Assembly: GCA_038501195.1 (NCBI GenBank)
Contig: JBBPUQ010000003.1
Span: 946,501 to 1,010,500 of the forward strand
Direction: 5' to 3'
Source: Nemania diffusa
Taxonomy: Eukaryota; Ascomycota; Sordariomycetes; Xylariales; Xylariaceae
Length of the DNA: 64,000 nucleotides
Made by a program: the position numbers and the translations under genes. The notes beneath the pieces are model-generated. The model saw only the letters and a list, made by a program, of their open reading frames with translations, searched no databases and was not told the origin of the DNA. Every line of letters begins with the position of its first letter. Within the stretch, counting starts at the first letter, position 1. Below are positions 41,551-56,700 of the stretch, piece by piece.

Positions 41551-44500
41551 ACAAACTTTTTAATTAATATATAATTTAAATTAGTTTTTATATTAATATT
41601 TAGCTATTATTACATTATTTAAGTTTTTTATATTTATAAATGCTTTATTAAATAAATAAACGTTTTTATATTAATAATATTTAAAATAATAAACTTGTTT
41701 TAATTAACAACTATATTTTTAATATAATATAATATATAAACTAAATTATTGTTTAAAAGTATTTTTTTATATATTTTTATATCAATGTTATTATATTTAT
41801 ATTATTTTATAATTATATTTACAGTTAAAATAATCTTTAATATATTAAACAATATATATATATATATAAATAAAAAAGCTTATAAAATAAATAAAACGAT
41901 TATAATTAATAATATAAAAGCGTTAATAACATTAGTATTTTTTAAATTAAATAGTAATAAATTATTTATTAAAAAATAATATATAATAAATATTAAATAA
42001 TTTAACTTTTTATTAATTTAATAATATATAATTTAGTTTTTTAAAATATAACAAAGTTTAAATATAATATAATATAAATATTTTTTAATAATAATTTTAA
42101 TTATATAACTTTATAAAAACTATTAATTAATAAATATAAAAATATTTACTATTTTAAAAGCAATTAATATTGTTTAATATAGTTAAAAAAAAACGATATT
42201 ATATATTAATAAAAAAATAATAATAAAAATATTAGTAATAAAAAGTAAAAAAAATTAAATATATATAATAATAAATAGAAATAATTTAATAATAATTATA
42301 TAATTAATATATTTATTAAATTAAAAAAAAACTAAATAATATAACTTAATATAAAAATAAAAAATATTAAAAAGCTATTAAAAAAACATATATTTATAAA
42401 TAATTTTAAGTTTTATTATTTTTTATAAAATTTAAAAAGTTATAAAAGCAAAGATATAAAAAAACTATTAAAATTTATAATATAATAAAATTTAATATTA
42501 GCTATATTATAAAAAAAAATGATAAAAATAAAATATAACTAAAAAAACTTAATGATAAATTTAATATAATTTATTAACAATTTAATAACAATATATTAAA
42601 AAGATTTAAAATAGCTAAATTTTAACTATATAGCTATATAAATAAAAGTTATTTTTAATTTAATATTGTAAAAATATTATTTTAAAGTAAAAAAATAAAA
42701 CTAGTTAAAAATAAATAAAAAAAAAGCTATAATAAAAGCTATAATTATTATTATTAAAATAAATAAATTATACATTATTAATTTATTAATTTAATAATTT
42801 ATAAAATTAACAAATAAATTAATATTAAAAAAAACTATAAAAAAAACTTTTTTTTAATAGTTATTAAAAATAGCAGCTATTAAAAAATAAATAAAAAAAG
42901 CTTATTATAAATTTTAAAGCAAAAAATTAGTTATAATTTAAAAAGCTTTAAAAAAAAAAAAAACATTAATATAAATAATAATAAAAGTATAAAAATATAA
43001 CTAAAAATATATATTAATTAAAACATTAAAAAATTTAAAGTTGTTATAAAAACTAGTTAAATAAATAAAATTAGCTTATAAATTAATATTTAAAATAATA
43101 ACAATTTTGCTATTATTTAAAGTTAAAAATAAACTAATAACTGCAAATATATTTAAAAAAAAACAATACTATTAATTAAATTCTTTTTTTTAAAATTATA
43201 AATAAATTTATTAAATATATTTAATAAAAATTTTATATATAATAGTTATTAATAGTTTAAAATAAATATTATTATAAACAAAAAGAATATAATAACTTTT
43301 ATTTATAAATTAATATTTTAAAAAGTTTTAAATAATAATTTAAATTTGAAAGTTAAATATAATTATATAATTTATAAAAATAAAAAATGTTTTATTAAAA
43401 AAAATATAAACTTAAATAAATGTTTTAAAATTTTTAATATAAAAATAATAAATATTTAAAAAAATTTAAAAAAAGCAATTAATTTATTAAAATATTAATA
43501 ACAATTATATATTATTTAAATTTATTTAAATAATATATTAATAATTTAAAAGTTTTAAAATAATATATTAATTATTTTATAATAAATATTTAAACGATTT
43601 TATAAAATAATAATATAATATAATATAAAAATTAAATAATATTTAAATTATATAAAAATATTAAAACATAAAACTATTAATAAAGTTATAAAATATAATT
43701 TTAAAATATATTAAAATTTAAATATTAAATTTATTATAATAAAAATTAAAAAATATATATATAAAAATTAATATTAAAAATATTATTATTATAATATAAA
43801 AAATAAAAACTAAACTATAATATTAAAATATTTATATTAATCTTTTACAATTTAAATTAAATATAAAAACTTTATTTAATATTATAAATAATTTTAATAT
43901 AAAAAAGTTAAATTAAAATATAGCTATAAATAAATTAAAATATTTAAATATTTAATATATTATAAAGAAATATTTATATAATTTTTAAAACAACTTTAAT
44001 TATTTAAAAAAAATATAAAATAATATTTATATATTTAAAAAAATAAAAAAGCTTATTTTAAAAATTTATTAAAAAATTTAAAAATATTATAAAACTTTAT
44101 AATAGCTATAATATATTTATATATATTAAATAAAATAAAACTTATTTTATAAAAAATAAAAAATATAATATAAAAAATTAAAATATTTATTTTATAAAAA
44201 AAATAAAATAATATAATATAAATAAAAAATAAAAAAACAGCTATTATTTAATATTTTTTATATAAATTTAATATTTTTTTTAAATTATTAATAAAAATTA
44301 TTATTATTATTTATTTAATATAATAATTATTAAAAATATTATATTTATAATAAAAAATAAATATATATTATATATAATAAATTATATATATTAAAAGTTT
44401 ATATAAAGTTAAAATAATATATTAATTATTATTTATAATTTATATTTAGTTTTTTTTTTAATATATTTAATATATTTTATAATAAATAATAATAAAATTA

Positions 44501-47303
44501 TTTAATTAATTAAAATATAATTTATTATTTTTAAATAATTAAAATAATTAAAAGTTAAATTAAAACTTATAAGTTTTTTTTAAAAGTTTTTAAAGTTTTA
44601 AATATATTATAAATAAAACTTACATTTTTACATTTTATTTTTTTTAAATATATATTATTAATTTTTTATAATAACAAAAATTATTATATTAAAATTGTTT
44701 ATAAAAATATTAATAATTTTTTAAACTATTATTTTTTAATTATTATATTATATTTTATTATATAAAGTTATAAATTTATTAAATATAATAATAAATTTAA
44801 AATAAATTTTCGAAATAATTTATATAAAAATAAATTATTTAAAAATAAAAAAGATTTAAAAAATAATAGAGTTAATTTTATATAATATTAAATATATTAT
44901 ATTTTTTTAATATATAAATAAAAATTATATATTTATAAAAATAAATTTAATATTAATTTAATTTTAATTAAAATTAATATAATATATATTTTAATTATTA
45001 AATATAATATAATTATTAATAAAATATTATATATAAATAAAATATTATATATAATTATTTTTTAATATAAAATAATAAATTTTATTAAAATTATATATTT
45101 TATATTATTTAAATAAATAATAAAAAATAACTTATTAAATATTAAACTAATAATAATAATAATTTAAAATATATTAAAATTATTATTATATTATATATAA
45201 AAAAAATATTTATTTATATATTTAAATATTATTATTTATAAAATAGCTAATTATATATTTAATATTATAATTTAAAAAGTTTTACTTATTAATAAAAACT
45301 ATAATATATTATTTAATTATATAATATTATTTTTTAAATTAAATATTAAAAATAATAACAATATAAACATTAATATAAAAACTTTAATTAATAAATATAA
45401 TAATATATTATATATAAATTTATATTATATATTATAAATAAAAATAAAAAACTATATAAAAACATTTTTATTTAAAATATAATAAAAATTAAAAATTATA
45501 AAAATTAAATAATTTAATATAATAATTTAAAATAAAAACTAAATAATAAAATAATATAAAATTATATTTAAATATATTAAAATAATTATAAAATAATAAA
45601 AGACTTTTAAAAAAAAATAAATTATTATTTTATTAAATATATTAATTAAATTTATAAAAGTAAAAATTAAAAATAAAAAGTTTTTATTAAATTATAAAAA
45701 TTAAATAAAAGTTATATATTAATATTATAATAATATATTATTATAATATAATAAAATTTAATAATATAAAGTTTTTTATAATAAAAAATAAATTTAAATA
45801 ATATTACTAGTTTTTTTAATTTATAAAGTTATTTTTTAAATAATTAATTAAATTTAAAAAAAACTTTAAAATTTAAATAATAATTTATAATAATTTATAA
45901 TTTTTATTAAATTAAAATTTATATATTTAATATTATATTTTTTAATTTAATTAATTTTTTAATTTTTAAAATAAATTATTTAATAATATTAATATTTAAA
46001 AAATTAAAAAAATTATAAATAAAAAAAACTTTTAATTATATATTTTATAAATTTAATTTTATAAATATTATTTTTATATTAAATTTTATTTTAATATAAA
46101 AATAATTTAGCTTTTATATATAATATATATTAAAATAAAACTATATATTTATAAAAATATTTTTTTATTTTATAATTTAAATTAAATAAAACTATATATT
46201 AAATTATATTTAAATTAATAAATTTAAATTAAATTAAATTAAATAAATATAATAAAATAAAAATAAATTTAAAATATTAAATATATAAATTATAACTTAA
46301 TAATTATAATAAATTATTATAATAATTTAAAAATTTAAAGTTTATATTATTATATTATTAAATAAAACTAAATTTTTTATTATAACTTTATATATAAATA
46401 TATTTTTAAAAATAAATAATAATTAATATTTAATTATAATATTTTAAAAAGAAATATTATAATTATATTTAATAATAAAATTAAAAATATTAAAAATATT
46501 ATATTAATTTTTTTTATTTTTTTTTATTTTAATTATAATTAAATTATAAATATTTTTATTATTAAATAAATTATATTATTAATATTATATATAAATATTA
46601 TAAATTATATATATAATAATATTAAAAAACTTTATAATTTAAAAGTTTTTATTATTAATTATTATTATATATATTTATTTTAAAATTTATAAATTTTATT
46701 ATTAAACTTTTTTTATATAATATAATTATTTATTATATTATTTTTAATTGTTTTATTTATTAATTTTATTTTTAACTTTAAAAAATATTATAATTTATAA
46801 AACTTTAAATAATTTAATTATATATTTTTATTTATAATTTATTAATAGTTTTTTTTATATAAATTATTTTTATAAATTTATTAAAAAATATAAACAATAT
46901 TATATTTTAAATATTTAAAAAAACATTAAAATAAATATTAAAAAAAAATATATTTTTAAAATATAGTTTTATATTATTTAATATAATTTAACTTTTATTA
47001 TTTTTAATAATTGTTTTATTTAATATATAAATTATAATAAATTTATTATTATATATTAATATTATTTAAAAAAAAGTTATAATATAATAAAAGTTAAAAT
47101 ATAAATAATAAATTATAAATAATTAATATTTTAATTAAATAATAATTATAAAACTAAATTTTATTTAAAATAATTATAAAAAATATTTATAAATTTTATT
47201 TTTAATGTTTTTTTTTAATTAATTATATATTATTTTAATAATAAAATAAAATTTTATATTATTTTTATATTTTTATTATATATTAAAATTTATTTTTATA
47301 ATA
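41551..47303. other. Hyper-AT block grading to nearly G/C-free: no genes
   Basis: About 5.8 kb. Roughly 5% G+C near 42-43 kb, falling to 1-2% beyond 44.5 kb. The plus strand is A-rich from about 42.2 to 43.5 kb. The open stretch at 41749-41979 starts with TTG and has only AT-driven composition, so it is not called. Nothing else is recognisable. Confidence 0.65.
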
Positions 47304-47388
47304 AATTATAATAAATTAAAATTTAATAATTATAAATATATATTATTTATAATTTAATTTAAAAAAAAAAAAAAACTGTTTTTTTAAA
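47304..47388 (+). repeat. Mosaic repeat, segment D (copy 1)
   Basis: ATTTAATAATTATAAATATA and the following TTATTTATAATTTAATTT plus a 15-A run match 59990-60068, where the same positions read GTTTAATAGCTATAAATATA and TTGTTTATAATTTAATTT. The differences are G/A and C/T, plus a small change in A-run length. It is directly followed by segment A. Confidence 0.55.
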
Positions 47389-47390
47389 AT

Positions 47391-47778
47391 ATAATATATA
47401 TATATATAAAATTTATAAATTTTATAAATTTTATAAATTTTAATAAATTTTTATATATTTTATTTATTTAATTATTTATTAAAAGTTTTAATTTAAATTT
47501 TAATTATATATATTTAATATATATATATAAATTTTATTAAATTATTAATTTAATATTAAAACTTTTTTTTTTTATATAATAATTTTAATTTTAATATTAA
47601 TTATTTTTTTATTATTTTTTTTATTATTTAATTAATTTATATATATTTTTATTTATATAATTAATTTATTTATATTAATTAGTTTTTTTAATATTTAATT
47701 AAATGTTTTTTTTATATAAATATTTATTAAATTATTTTTATTATTAATTTAATATATTTTTATAATTTTATAATTTTT
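47391..47778 (+). repeat. Mosaic repeat, segment A right part (copy 1)
   Basis: It matches about 63690-64000 and, for the first part, about 52880-53022. It opens with (TA)n and a 9-bp tandem motif ATAAATTTT (one unit more here than in the other two copies), then AAAAGTTTTAATTTAAATTT and ATTATTAATTTAAT. A stretch of about 60 bp near 47632-47693 is absent from the 63.5-kb copy. The match is still running when the window ends, so the family's right end is not seen. Confidence 0.65.
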
Positions 47779-50700
47779 ATATATTTTTTAAAATAATATA
47801 ATATTAATTATAAATTGCTTTTTTTATATAATCTTTAATTTAATTAAATATTTATATAAAAATTTAAAATTAATATATATAATTAATAATATAATTAATA
47901 ATTTTAATATATAAATAATTTTTTAAAAAGTTATATTAAATATAATAATATAATTAAATTTATTAATTATATTATATAATTTATTTATTAATATATTAAA
48001 TATAATTTATTTATATTTAATTAAATTTTAATAAATAATATTATTTTTAATTATAAAATATTTTTTATATAACTTTTATTAATTAATATAATTATAAATT
48101 TAATTTAAAAATTTAAATTTTTATTATTTATAAATATTTTATTAATAAAAATAAAAATTTTTATATAATTAAAATTTAAAAATATATAATATAATTTTTA
48201 TTATAAATTATTAATTTATTATTATATTTATATATTTAATATTTTAATATTATTTTTTAATCATTTTTAAATTTATATAATAATTAATAAATTATATAAT
48301 ATTTTTAATTAATATATTAATATAATATATATATTTTAAATTTATTAAATTATATATTATTAATAATAATTTTTTATATAAAAATTAATTATATATAATT
48401 TTTTAATTTATTTTTATAAAATAAAAAAAAGATTTTATTTATTTATTTAAATTTTATTTTTATTAAATTTAATAAAATATTTAAATATTAATTTTATTTT
48501 TAATTTTATATAAAATAATAATTTAATTTTTTTTTATATAAAAACTTTTTAAATATAATATTAAAAATATTATTTATTTAAAATTTTATAATTATAAATT
48601 TATTGAATTTTTTTTTAATATATAATAAATATAAATTATATATAAATATTTTTATATTTAATTTTTAATAATAATATATATAATAAATTTTATATTAATA
48701 TAATTTTAATTTAATTAATTTATATAATAATTATATAATTTAAAATATAATATTTATTAAATATTTATTTTTTAATTTTTTTAATAAATAAATATAAATT
48801 TTTTAATTTAATTTATTATATAATTATATATATATTTAAAAAATATTTTATAATTTTATATATATATTATAATTTTAAATTAATTATAATTTTAAAATTA
48901 TATTAAATTATTAATTTATATATTAAATTATTAATATTTATATAAAAATTTAAATTTTATTATTATTTTTATAATTTTATATAATTAATTTAAATTTTTT
49001 ATATAATTTAATTATTTTATTTTAAATTTTTTAAATAAATTTAATTTAAAAAATTTTTATTTAATTATATTAATTTAAATTATATTATATAAACTAAAAT
49101 ATATATTAAATTATTAATATATTTATTTTAATTATATTTAATTATTTAAAAAATATATTAAATATAATAATTATATTATTTTATTTTAATTATATTATTA
49201 AAATATAATTATTAATTTTTTTTAATATAAAATATTAATTATTAATAAATATAAATAATTTTTTTAATTTATTTTTATATTAAAATTATAATTATTTAAT
49301 AATTTAAAAAAAATTATATAAAAAATTATTTTTTTTATATAATAAATTAAATATAATTTTTTATTAATAATATAATTTAATTTATATATAATAAAACTTT
49401 ATTAATTTATTTATTATATTAATTATAATATTATAATTTTATTTAATTTTTATATTTTTTTTATATTATAATTTTAGTTTAAAAAAATAAAAAAAATATT
49501 TTATATAATAATATTAATTTATTTTTAATTTATATAATTTAATTAATATTAATTTTTATATAAATATTTTTTAATTTTTTTATAACTTTTTATATAATTT
49601 TTATTTTTTAAATAATTTTTAATAAAAAAAATAAATTATTATTAATTTTAAAATAAACTTTAAAAATTAATAAAATAAATATAAAACTATTTATTTTAAT
49701 TATATTATTTAAAATTTTTATAATTATTTATAATATTATTTTTTTATTTATATAATAATTAATTTTTTATATAAAATATTAAATATATAATAAAATAATA
49801 TATATATTTATTTAATTTTTTTAATAATTTAATATATTTTAAAAAAAAAATTTTATATAAAATTTTAATTAATTATATATTATTATAAAGTTTTTTAAAT
49901 AAAAAATTTATATTAAAATTATATATAATATAATTAAATAATTTTTAATATATTAAAATTTAATATTAATATAATATATTTTAAATATTATTTATATTTA
50001 AAAATTTTAAAAATTTAATTATTTAAAATAAAGTATTTATATAAATTAAATATAAAATTAATTATTTATTAATTTATATAATATTAATAATAATTTTATA
50101 ATTAAAATTATATTTATTTTTTAATAAAAATTTAAATTCTTTTAAAATTTAATTATATAATTAATAATAATAATAATATTTTTTAATTTTTTAAAATATT
50201 AAAATATTAATATTATTATATTTAATTTTTTATAATAATTTTATAAATTTTTTTATATAAAAATATTTAAATTAATAATATAATTTTTAAAAGTTTTATT
50301 TTATAAAATAATTTATAACTTTTAATTAATTAATATTAAAAAATAAATATTTTTATTTTTATATAATTAATATTATTATATTATTTTATTATATAATTAT
50401 ATTTTATATATTATTAAAATAAATATATAATTAATTTATATTTTATAATAATAATAAAAATAAAATTAATGTATTTAAAATATAAAATTTAATTAATTTA
50501 ATTAATATTAAAATTATTATAATATTTATAATTTTAAAATTTTTTATATTTTTAAATTAAATTATTATATTATTTAAAGTTTAATTTATTTATATAAAAA
50601 AAACTTTTTTATATAAAAATTTTAATTTAAATTTTTTTTATAATTAAAATTTTAATTATATTAATATTTTATATTATATTAATTATTTAAATAAAAATTA

Positions 50701-52715
50701 TTTAATATTAATATTTAATTTTAAATATATATATTTTTTTTTATTATATAATAAAAATATATTAAATTTATTAAAAATTAAATTATTTTATTTTTAATTT
50801 TAAAATTTAAATTATTATTAAATTTATTATTATATAAAAAGTTTTTATTATTTTTATAATTTAATATAAATATATTATATTTTTTATATAATAAAATATT
50901 ACTTTTTTATTTTTAATTTTTTTTATTAATTATAATTAATAAATTAATAATTAAATTTTTTATAAATAAAATATTTTTTTTTATTTTTATTATTTTTATT
51001 ATATATTTATTATAATTTTTAATAAAATTTTTTTTAAAATTATAATTATATAATTATTTTAAATATTTAATATTATATTATTTATTAATAAAATAAATAT
51101 TTATTATATAATAATAATTTATTTTTTAATTAAAAAAAATTTATAATATTAATTATAAATTAAAAAATAAAACTTTATATATAAACTTTTAATTAATTAA
51201 AATAAATTTAAATTTAAATATATTAAAATATATTTATATAATTATTATATAAAATAATATTTTTTTATAATAGTTAAATTTTAACTTATATTATATAAAT
51301 TAAAATTTATTAATTATAATTTTTAATATTTTAAATATTATTTTTATTAAATTATTTTATTTTATTTATATAATAATAATAATAATTTAATTAATTTAAT
51401 ATTAATTATAATTAATTATTATATTAAAATAATTATAAAATATTATATAAATTTTATTTTATATATATATTAAATTAATAAAATTAAAATAATATTATTT
51501 AGTTTTTTTTTTTAATATAAAAAAAATATTATATAATATTATTTTTTAATAATTTTAAATTAATAATATATTAAAATAAAAATTTAAACTTTATTATATA
51601 ATATATTTTATAATTTATTATTATAGTTTTAATTAAATTATTATATTTTAATAAATATAATAAATGAAATTATTTTAATTAAATTATTATAAATAATTTA
51701 AATAAAAAAAAGTTTATATAATTAATTTTTATATATAAAAAAAAATATAAAATAAATAATAAAAATGTTAAAAATAAATATAAATTTTTAAATTTTTATT
51801 TATATAAAAAAAATAAATATTTAATTATTTATATTAAATATTATAATATATATTAATATTATTAATTTTAATATAACTAGTTATAATATTAAATAATTTA
51901 TTTATATAATTAAAAGTTTTAATATATTTATTAATATAAATATTAAAATTAAAATTATTTATATAATATATATATATTTTTTTTTTTTTTTATATAAAAT
52001 AATTAATTTTATAAATTTTTTATTTAAAAACAATTTTTAAAATTAAATATTTATTTTTTATTTAAATATAATAAATAATTTATTTTAAATAAATAGTTAA
52101 TATAAAAAAATTAATAAATAATTTAATTATTAAAGTTTATTTTAATTAATTATTTAAAATAATTATTTTTAATTTTTAATTATATATAATTTAATAAATA
52201 TTAAATTATATATATAATTATATATATTTTTTTAAATAATTTATTTAAATTAATTATAATATTTTATTGTTTTAAATTAATTTTCTTTTTTTAATTTTAA
52301 ATAAAATAAGATTTTTTTTATTTATATTTTTATATATAAAGTTATTATTAAAGTGTTTATAATTTAAAATAATAAAAAATATAAATTTTAATATAAATAT
52401 AATTATTTAAAATAATTTTATTATTATTATAATAATAAAAGTTTTTATAATTTTATTTATTATTTAATTATTTAATTATATAAAAATAAAATTAATATAT
52501 TATATAATATTTTATTATTATAATATATTAAAATTTTATTTATATAATAATTTAAATTAATATATTTTTTATTTTTATAATAAAAATTATTATATTTTTT
52601 TTTTATTATATAAAAAATTTAAAAATTAAATATAAAAGCAATTTTTAATAAATAATATTAATTTTGTTTTTTTATTTTATTAATTTATAATTATATTTAA
52701 TAATTATTAATTAAT
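47779..52715. other. Nearly G/C-free DNA: no genes
   Basis: About 4.9 kb of almost pure A/T. The longest run without G or C that I found is 48606-49093 (488 bp), followed by 49095-49396 (302 bp). This is the most saturated part of the window, together with 1.26-2.5 kb. No coding, RNA or repeat structure can be read. Confidence 0.75.
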
Positions 52716-53022
52716 ATTAATAAAACTTTTTATATATATATATATATAAAAATTTAAAATAATTTATAAAATTTAAATTTTATTTTTAAATTTTAAAATT
52801 TTATATTAATTTATATATATATTTTATAAAAAAAAATATAATTAAAAAAATTATATATAAATTATTTATATATATATATATATAAAATTTATAAATTTTA
52901 TAAATTTTAATAAATTTTTATATTTTATATTTATTTAATTATTTAATAAAAGTTTTAATTTAAATTTTAATTATATATATTTAATATATATATATAAATT
53001 TTATTAAATTATTAATTTAATA
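52716..53022 (+). repeat. Mosaic repeat, segment A (copy 2)
   Basis: Runs from TTAATAAAACTTTTTATATA to ATTATTAATTTAAT, where it switches abruptly to segment B. Its left half matches 63537-63690 (TAAAATAATTTATAAAATTT and onward) and its right half matches both 63690 onward and 47391 onward. Where the 63.5-kb copy has G or C (AAGATTTAAA, TATAACTAAA) this one has A or T. Confidence 0.7.
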
Positions 53023-53125
53023 AAAACAATTAAATAATTTAATATATATAATTAATATAATTTTAATAATTATTTAAAATTATATTTATAAATTAAATTT
53101 AATAATTTATATAATTTATAATATT
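53023..53125 (+). repeat. Mosaic repeat, segment B (copy 1, fully mutated)
   Basis: It aligns without gaps to 60088-60190. Every difference is a transition, and it is one-sided: the 60-kb copy keeps G/C in AGCTAAATAGTTT, ATAGCTAAT, AAACTAT and ACTTAGCAGTT, while this copy has A/T at those sites. Confidence 0.65.
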
Positions 53126-53678
53126 ATTATTTTTTTAAATTTTTAATATAAAACTTTTTAAAAATAGTTTTATTTTTTTTTTATATTTATTTAAAAATAA
53201 TATAAATAATATTTAAATTTAATTATATTATAAAATATATAAAAAATAATTTTATTTAATTATATTTTTATTATTTTTAAATTATTTATTTATAATATTT
53301 TTTTTTTAAAATAATTTATTATTTTTTAATATATTTATATTATTTTTTTATAATTTTTTTTAATATTTTTTTTATTAATATATAATTTATTTTTTTTAAA
53401 TTTTTTAATTTTATAGTTTTTTTTTTTTAAAATTTTTAATTTTATTTATAATTATTATTTTTTTTAATTATTTTAAAATATAAATAATATTAATTTAATT
53501 TTTATTTTTTATTATTTTAATAATATTATATAAAAATATTTTTTTTTTTTATTTTTTATTTTTTATTTTTTTATATTATTTTTTTTTTTAAATTATATTT
53601 ATTATTTTTTTTATTTTTATTATATTTATATTAATTATATAATAAATAGTTTTAATTTTATTTTTATATAATTATTAT

Positions 53679-53719
<41 letters not shown>

Positions 53720-56700
53720 TTTTCTTTTTTTTTTTTATATTTTTTTTTAATTTTTATTTTATTTTTTTTTAATTTTAATATTTTTTTTTTTTTTTAGTTT
53801 TTTTAAATAAAAATAAATTATTATAAATAAAAATTTTTTTATTATATAAAATTTTATTAATTTTTAGTTTTTTTTATATTTTAAAATAAATAATTTATAA
53901 TTTCTTTTTTTTTTTTTTTTTATTAATAATAATAATATATTTTTTATTTAATTAAAAATTTTTATAATTTTTATATAAATATAAAAAATAAATTTTTTTA
54001 TTTTTTTTTATATTTATTTATTATATAATTATATATTATTTATATATTATATAAAAATTAATAAATATTATTTTTTATATTTAACTTTTATAAATAAATT
54101 TAATTATATTTATTTATTTATAAATAAATATTTTTTTTTTTTTTTTTTTTTTTATTTAATTATTATTTTTATATAGTTTTAATATATAATATAAATAATT
54201 AAAATATATTAAATATTTATAATTTAATTTAATTTAATAAATTTATTTTTTAGTTTTTTTTAATTTTTTTTTTATTTTTTTTTAATAATTAATAATTAAT
54301 ATATATTTTTTTTAATTAAAAATTATATTAAAATATAATTATATAAATTATTAAATTTTATATTTAATAAATTTTTTAATTATTTTTAATTTATTTTTTT
54401 TTATATTATTATTATTAATTTTTTATTTTAATAATATAAAATTATTATAAATTTTTAATTTATTATTTTTTAAATAATATATAATTTTTTTATATTAAAT
54501 AATTAAATTAAAATTAAAACATATAAAATTAAATATATATAATTAATTATATTATTTTTAAATTATATAATTAAAATTAAAAAATATTTAATTAATATTA
54601 AAAAATATATAATTAATTTAATAATTAAAAATATATTATTTTATATTAAAAGTTTTAATAAAAATTTTAATAAAATTAATAAATTTTTTAATATTAATTT
54701 TAATAATATAAATTTATTATATAATAATTAAAAAATTAAAAATTAAAATAAAAAAAATAATTTATAACTTTTTTATAATTTTAATATAATATAAAAAAAA
54801 ACTAATTAAAATAAAAACTAAAAAAATTATTTTATTATAAATAAAAAAATTTTAATTTATATATATTAATTTAATATAATTAATTTAAATTTTATTAATT
54901 TATTTTTAAAAAAAAATAAGTTTTTTTTTATTTTATTATTAATTAATATTAATAATTTATAATAAATTATTATATATAATTTATTAAAAAATATATAACT
55001 TTTTTTTTTTTTTTTTTTTTTATATTATTATTATTTAATATTAAATTTTTTGTATTTTTTAATATTATTATATTTATTTTTAAATTATTTTAATATTATT
55101 ATATTTAAAAAACTTTTTATAAATTTTTAAAATAATTAAAAATAATTTATTTATTTAATTAAAATTTATTTTTTTTTAAAATTATTTTTATTTTTATTTT
55201 ATTTAATATATATTTAAAAATATATTTTTTATTTAAAATTTATTATTATTTAAAATTATAATTAATAATTTAAAATTTAAATTAATTTAAATAAATAAAA
55301 AGTTTTTTATAATTTATTATAAAAAATTAATATAATAATAATTATATATTTTTTTAAATATATTTAATTTTATTATATATAAATTTATTATTTTTATTAT
55401 TTTATATTTTAAATATAATTAAATTAATTTTTAAAAAAATTATTTAATTTTTATATTTTTTAAATTAAATTATATTTAATTATTTTTTTAAAAATATTTT
55501 ATAAAACTATATTTTTTATTAATAGTTTTTTTATTTTTTATTATATTATTATTATAATAATTTATATAAAACTTTAAATATTTTTTAATTTTTATATAAA
55601 TATTTTTATTAATATTTTTAATTTTTTAATAAATATATTTAAATATTTTATTAATTTTATTAAATTTATATAATATTTAAATTAAATAAAAAAAAAACTA
55701 AATTTAATAATTAATAAATTTTTATTATTAGTTATTAAAATTATTTTTAAAAATAATATTATTTAATTAAATTATATATAAATTATAAAAATTTTAAAAT
55801 ATATTAATATTTTTTAATTTTTTTTTTTATTATATTATTTAGTTTTAAATAATATATAATATTTAATTATTATTTAATATTTATTAATTTATAAAATTAT
55901 TATTAAAAACTTTTTATTTAATTTAAATTTTAATTATTAATTATAACTTTTAAAAATTTATAAAATTATTAAAAATAATTTATATATTATTTTATATATA
56001 TTTTTATATTTATAAATTTTATAATTTTTAAAATTATTATTTTATTAAATTTATTAATAATTATTATAATAAATAAAAAAAATTTTAAAAATTATTTTAA
56101 AAAAATCTAGTATAAAATTTATTAAAAGTTTATTTTAAAATTATTTTAAAATATATAAAAGTTTAAAAAGTTTTTTTTTTATTATTTTTATATATTTTTT
56201 TTATAATATATATTATAATTTAATATAAAATAATATATTATTTAATATATTTTAAATTAAAAATAGTTTTTATTTAATATAATTATTATATTATTATAGT
56301 TTAAATATTTAATTATTAAAAAATTATAATACTTTTATATTAAATTAATTTAAAATAACTTTTAATTTAATATTTATATATATTTTTTATAATAAAAAAT
56401 TTTATTTAATTTTAATTTATATTTTATAATAAAAATATTGAAAGTTTTATTATTTATTTTAAATTTTTATAAATGTTTTTTTTTAATTTTTTATATTGTT
56501 TATATTATTAATTTATAATTTAAAGCTTTTTTTAAAATAATATTTTATATTATTTATAAATTATTATTTATAAAAATATAATAATTAAATAATAAATTAT
56601 TTATTATGTTATTTAATATATTAATATTATAATATTGTTTTAATTTAAAAATTAATTATTTATAATATAAAAATATAAACTTTTTTTTTTAAAATTTATT

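Noticed and set aside
41749..41979. Open stretch of 76 codons on the plus strand
   Set aside because: It starts with TTG, its composition is dictated by A/T content, and there is no recognisable domain or gene-like context.
53021..53050. A fifth copy of the short inverted-repeat element, starting TAATAAAAACAATTAAA
   Set aside because: The match to the element's left end covers only about 20 bp and is better explained by the join between mosaic segments A and B. The rest of the element does not follow.
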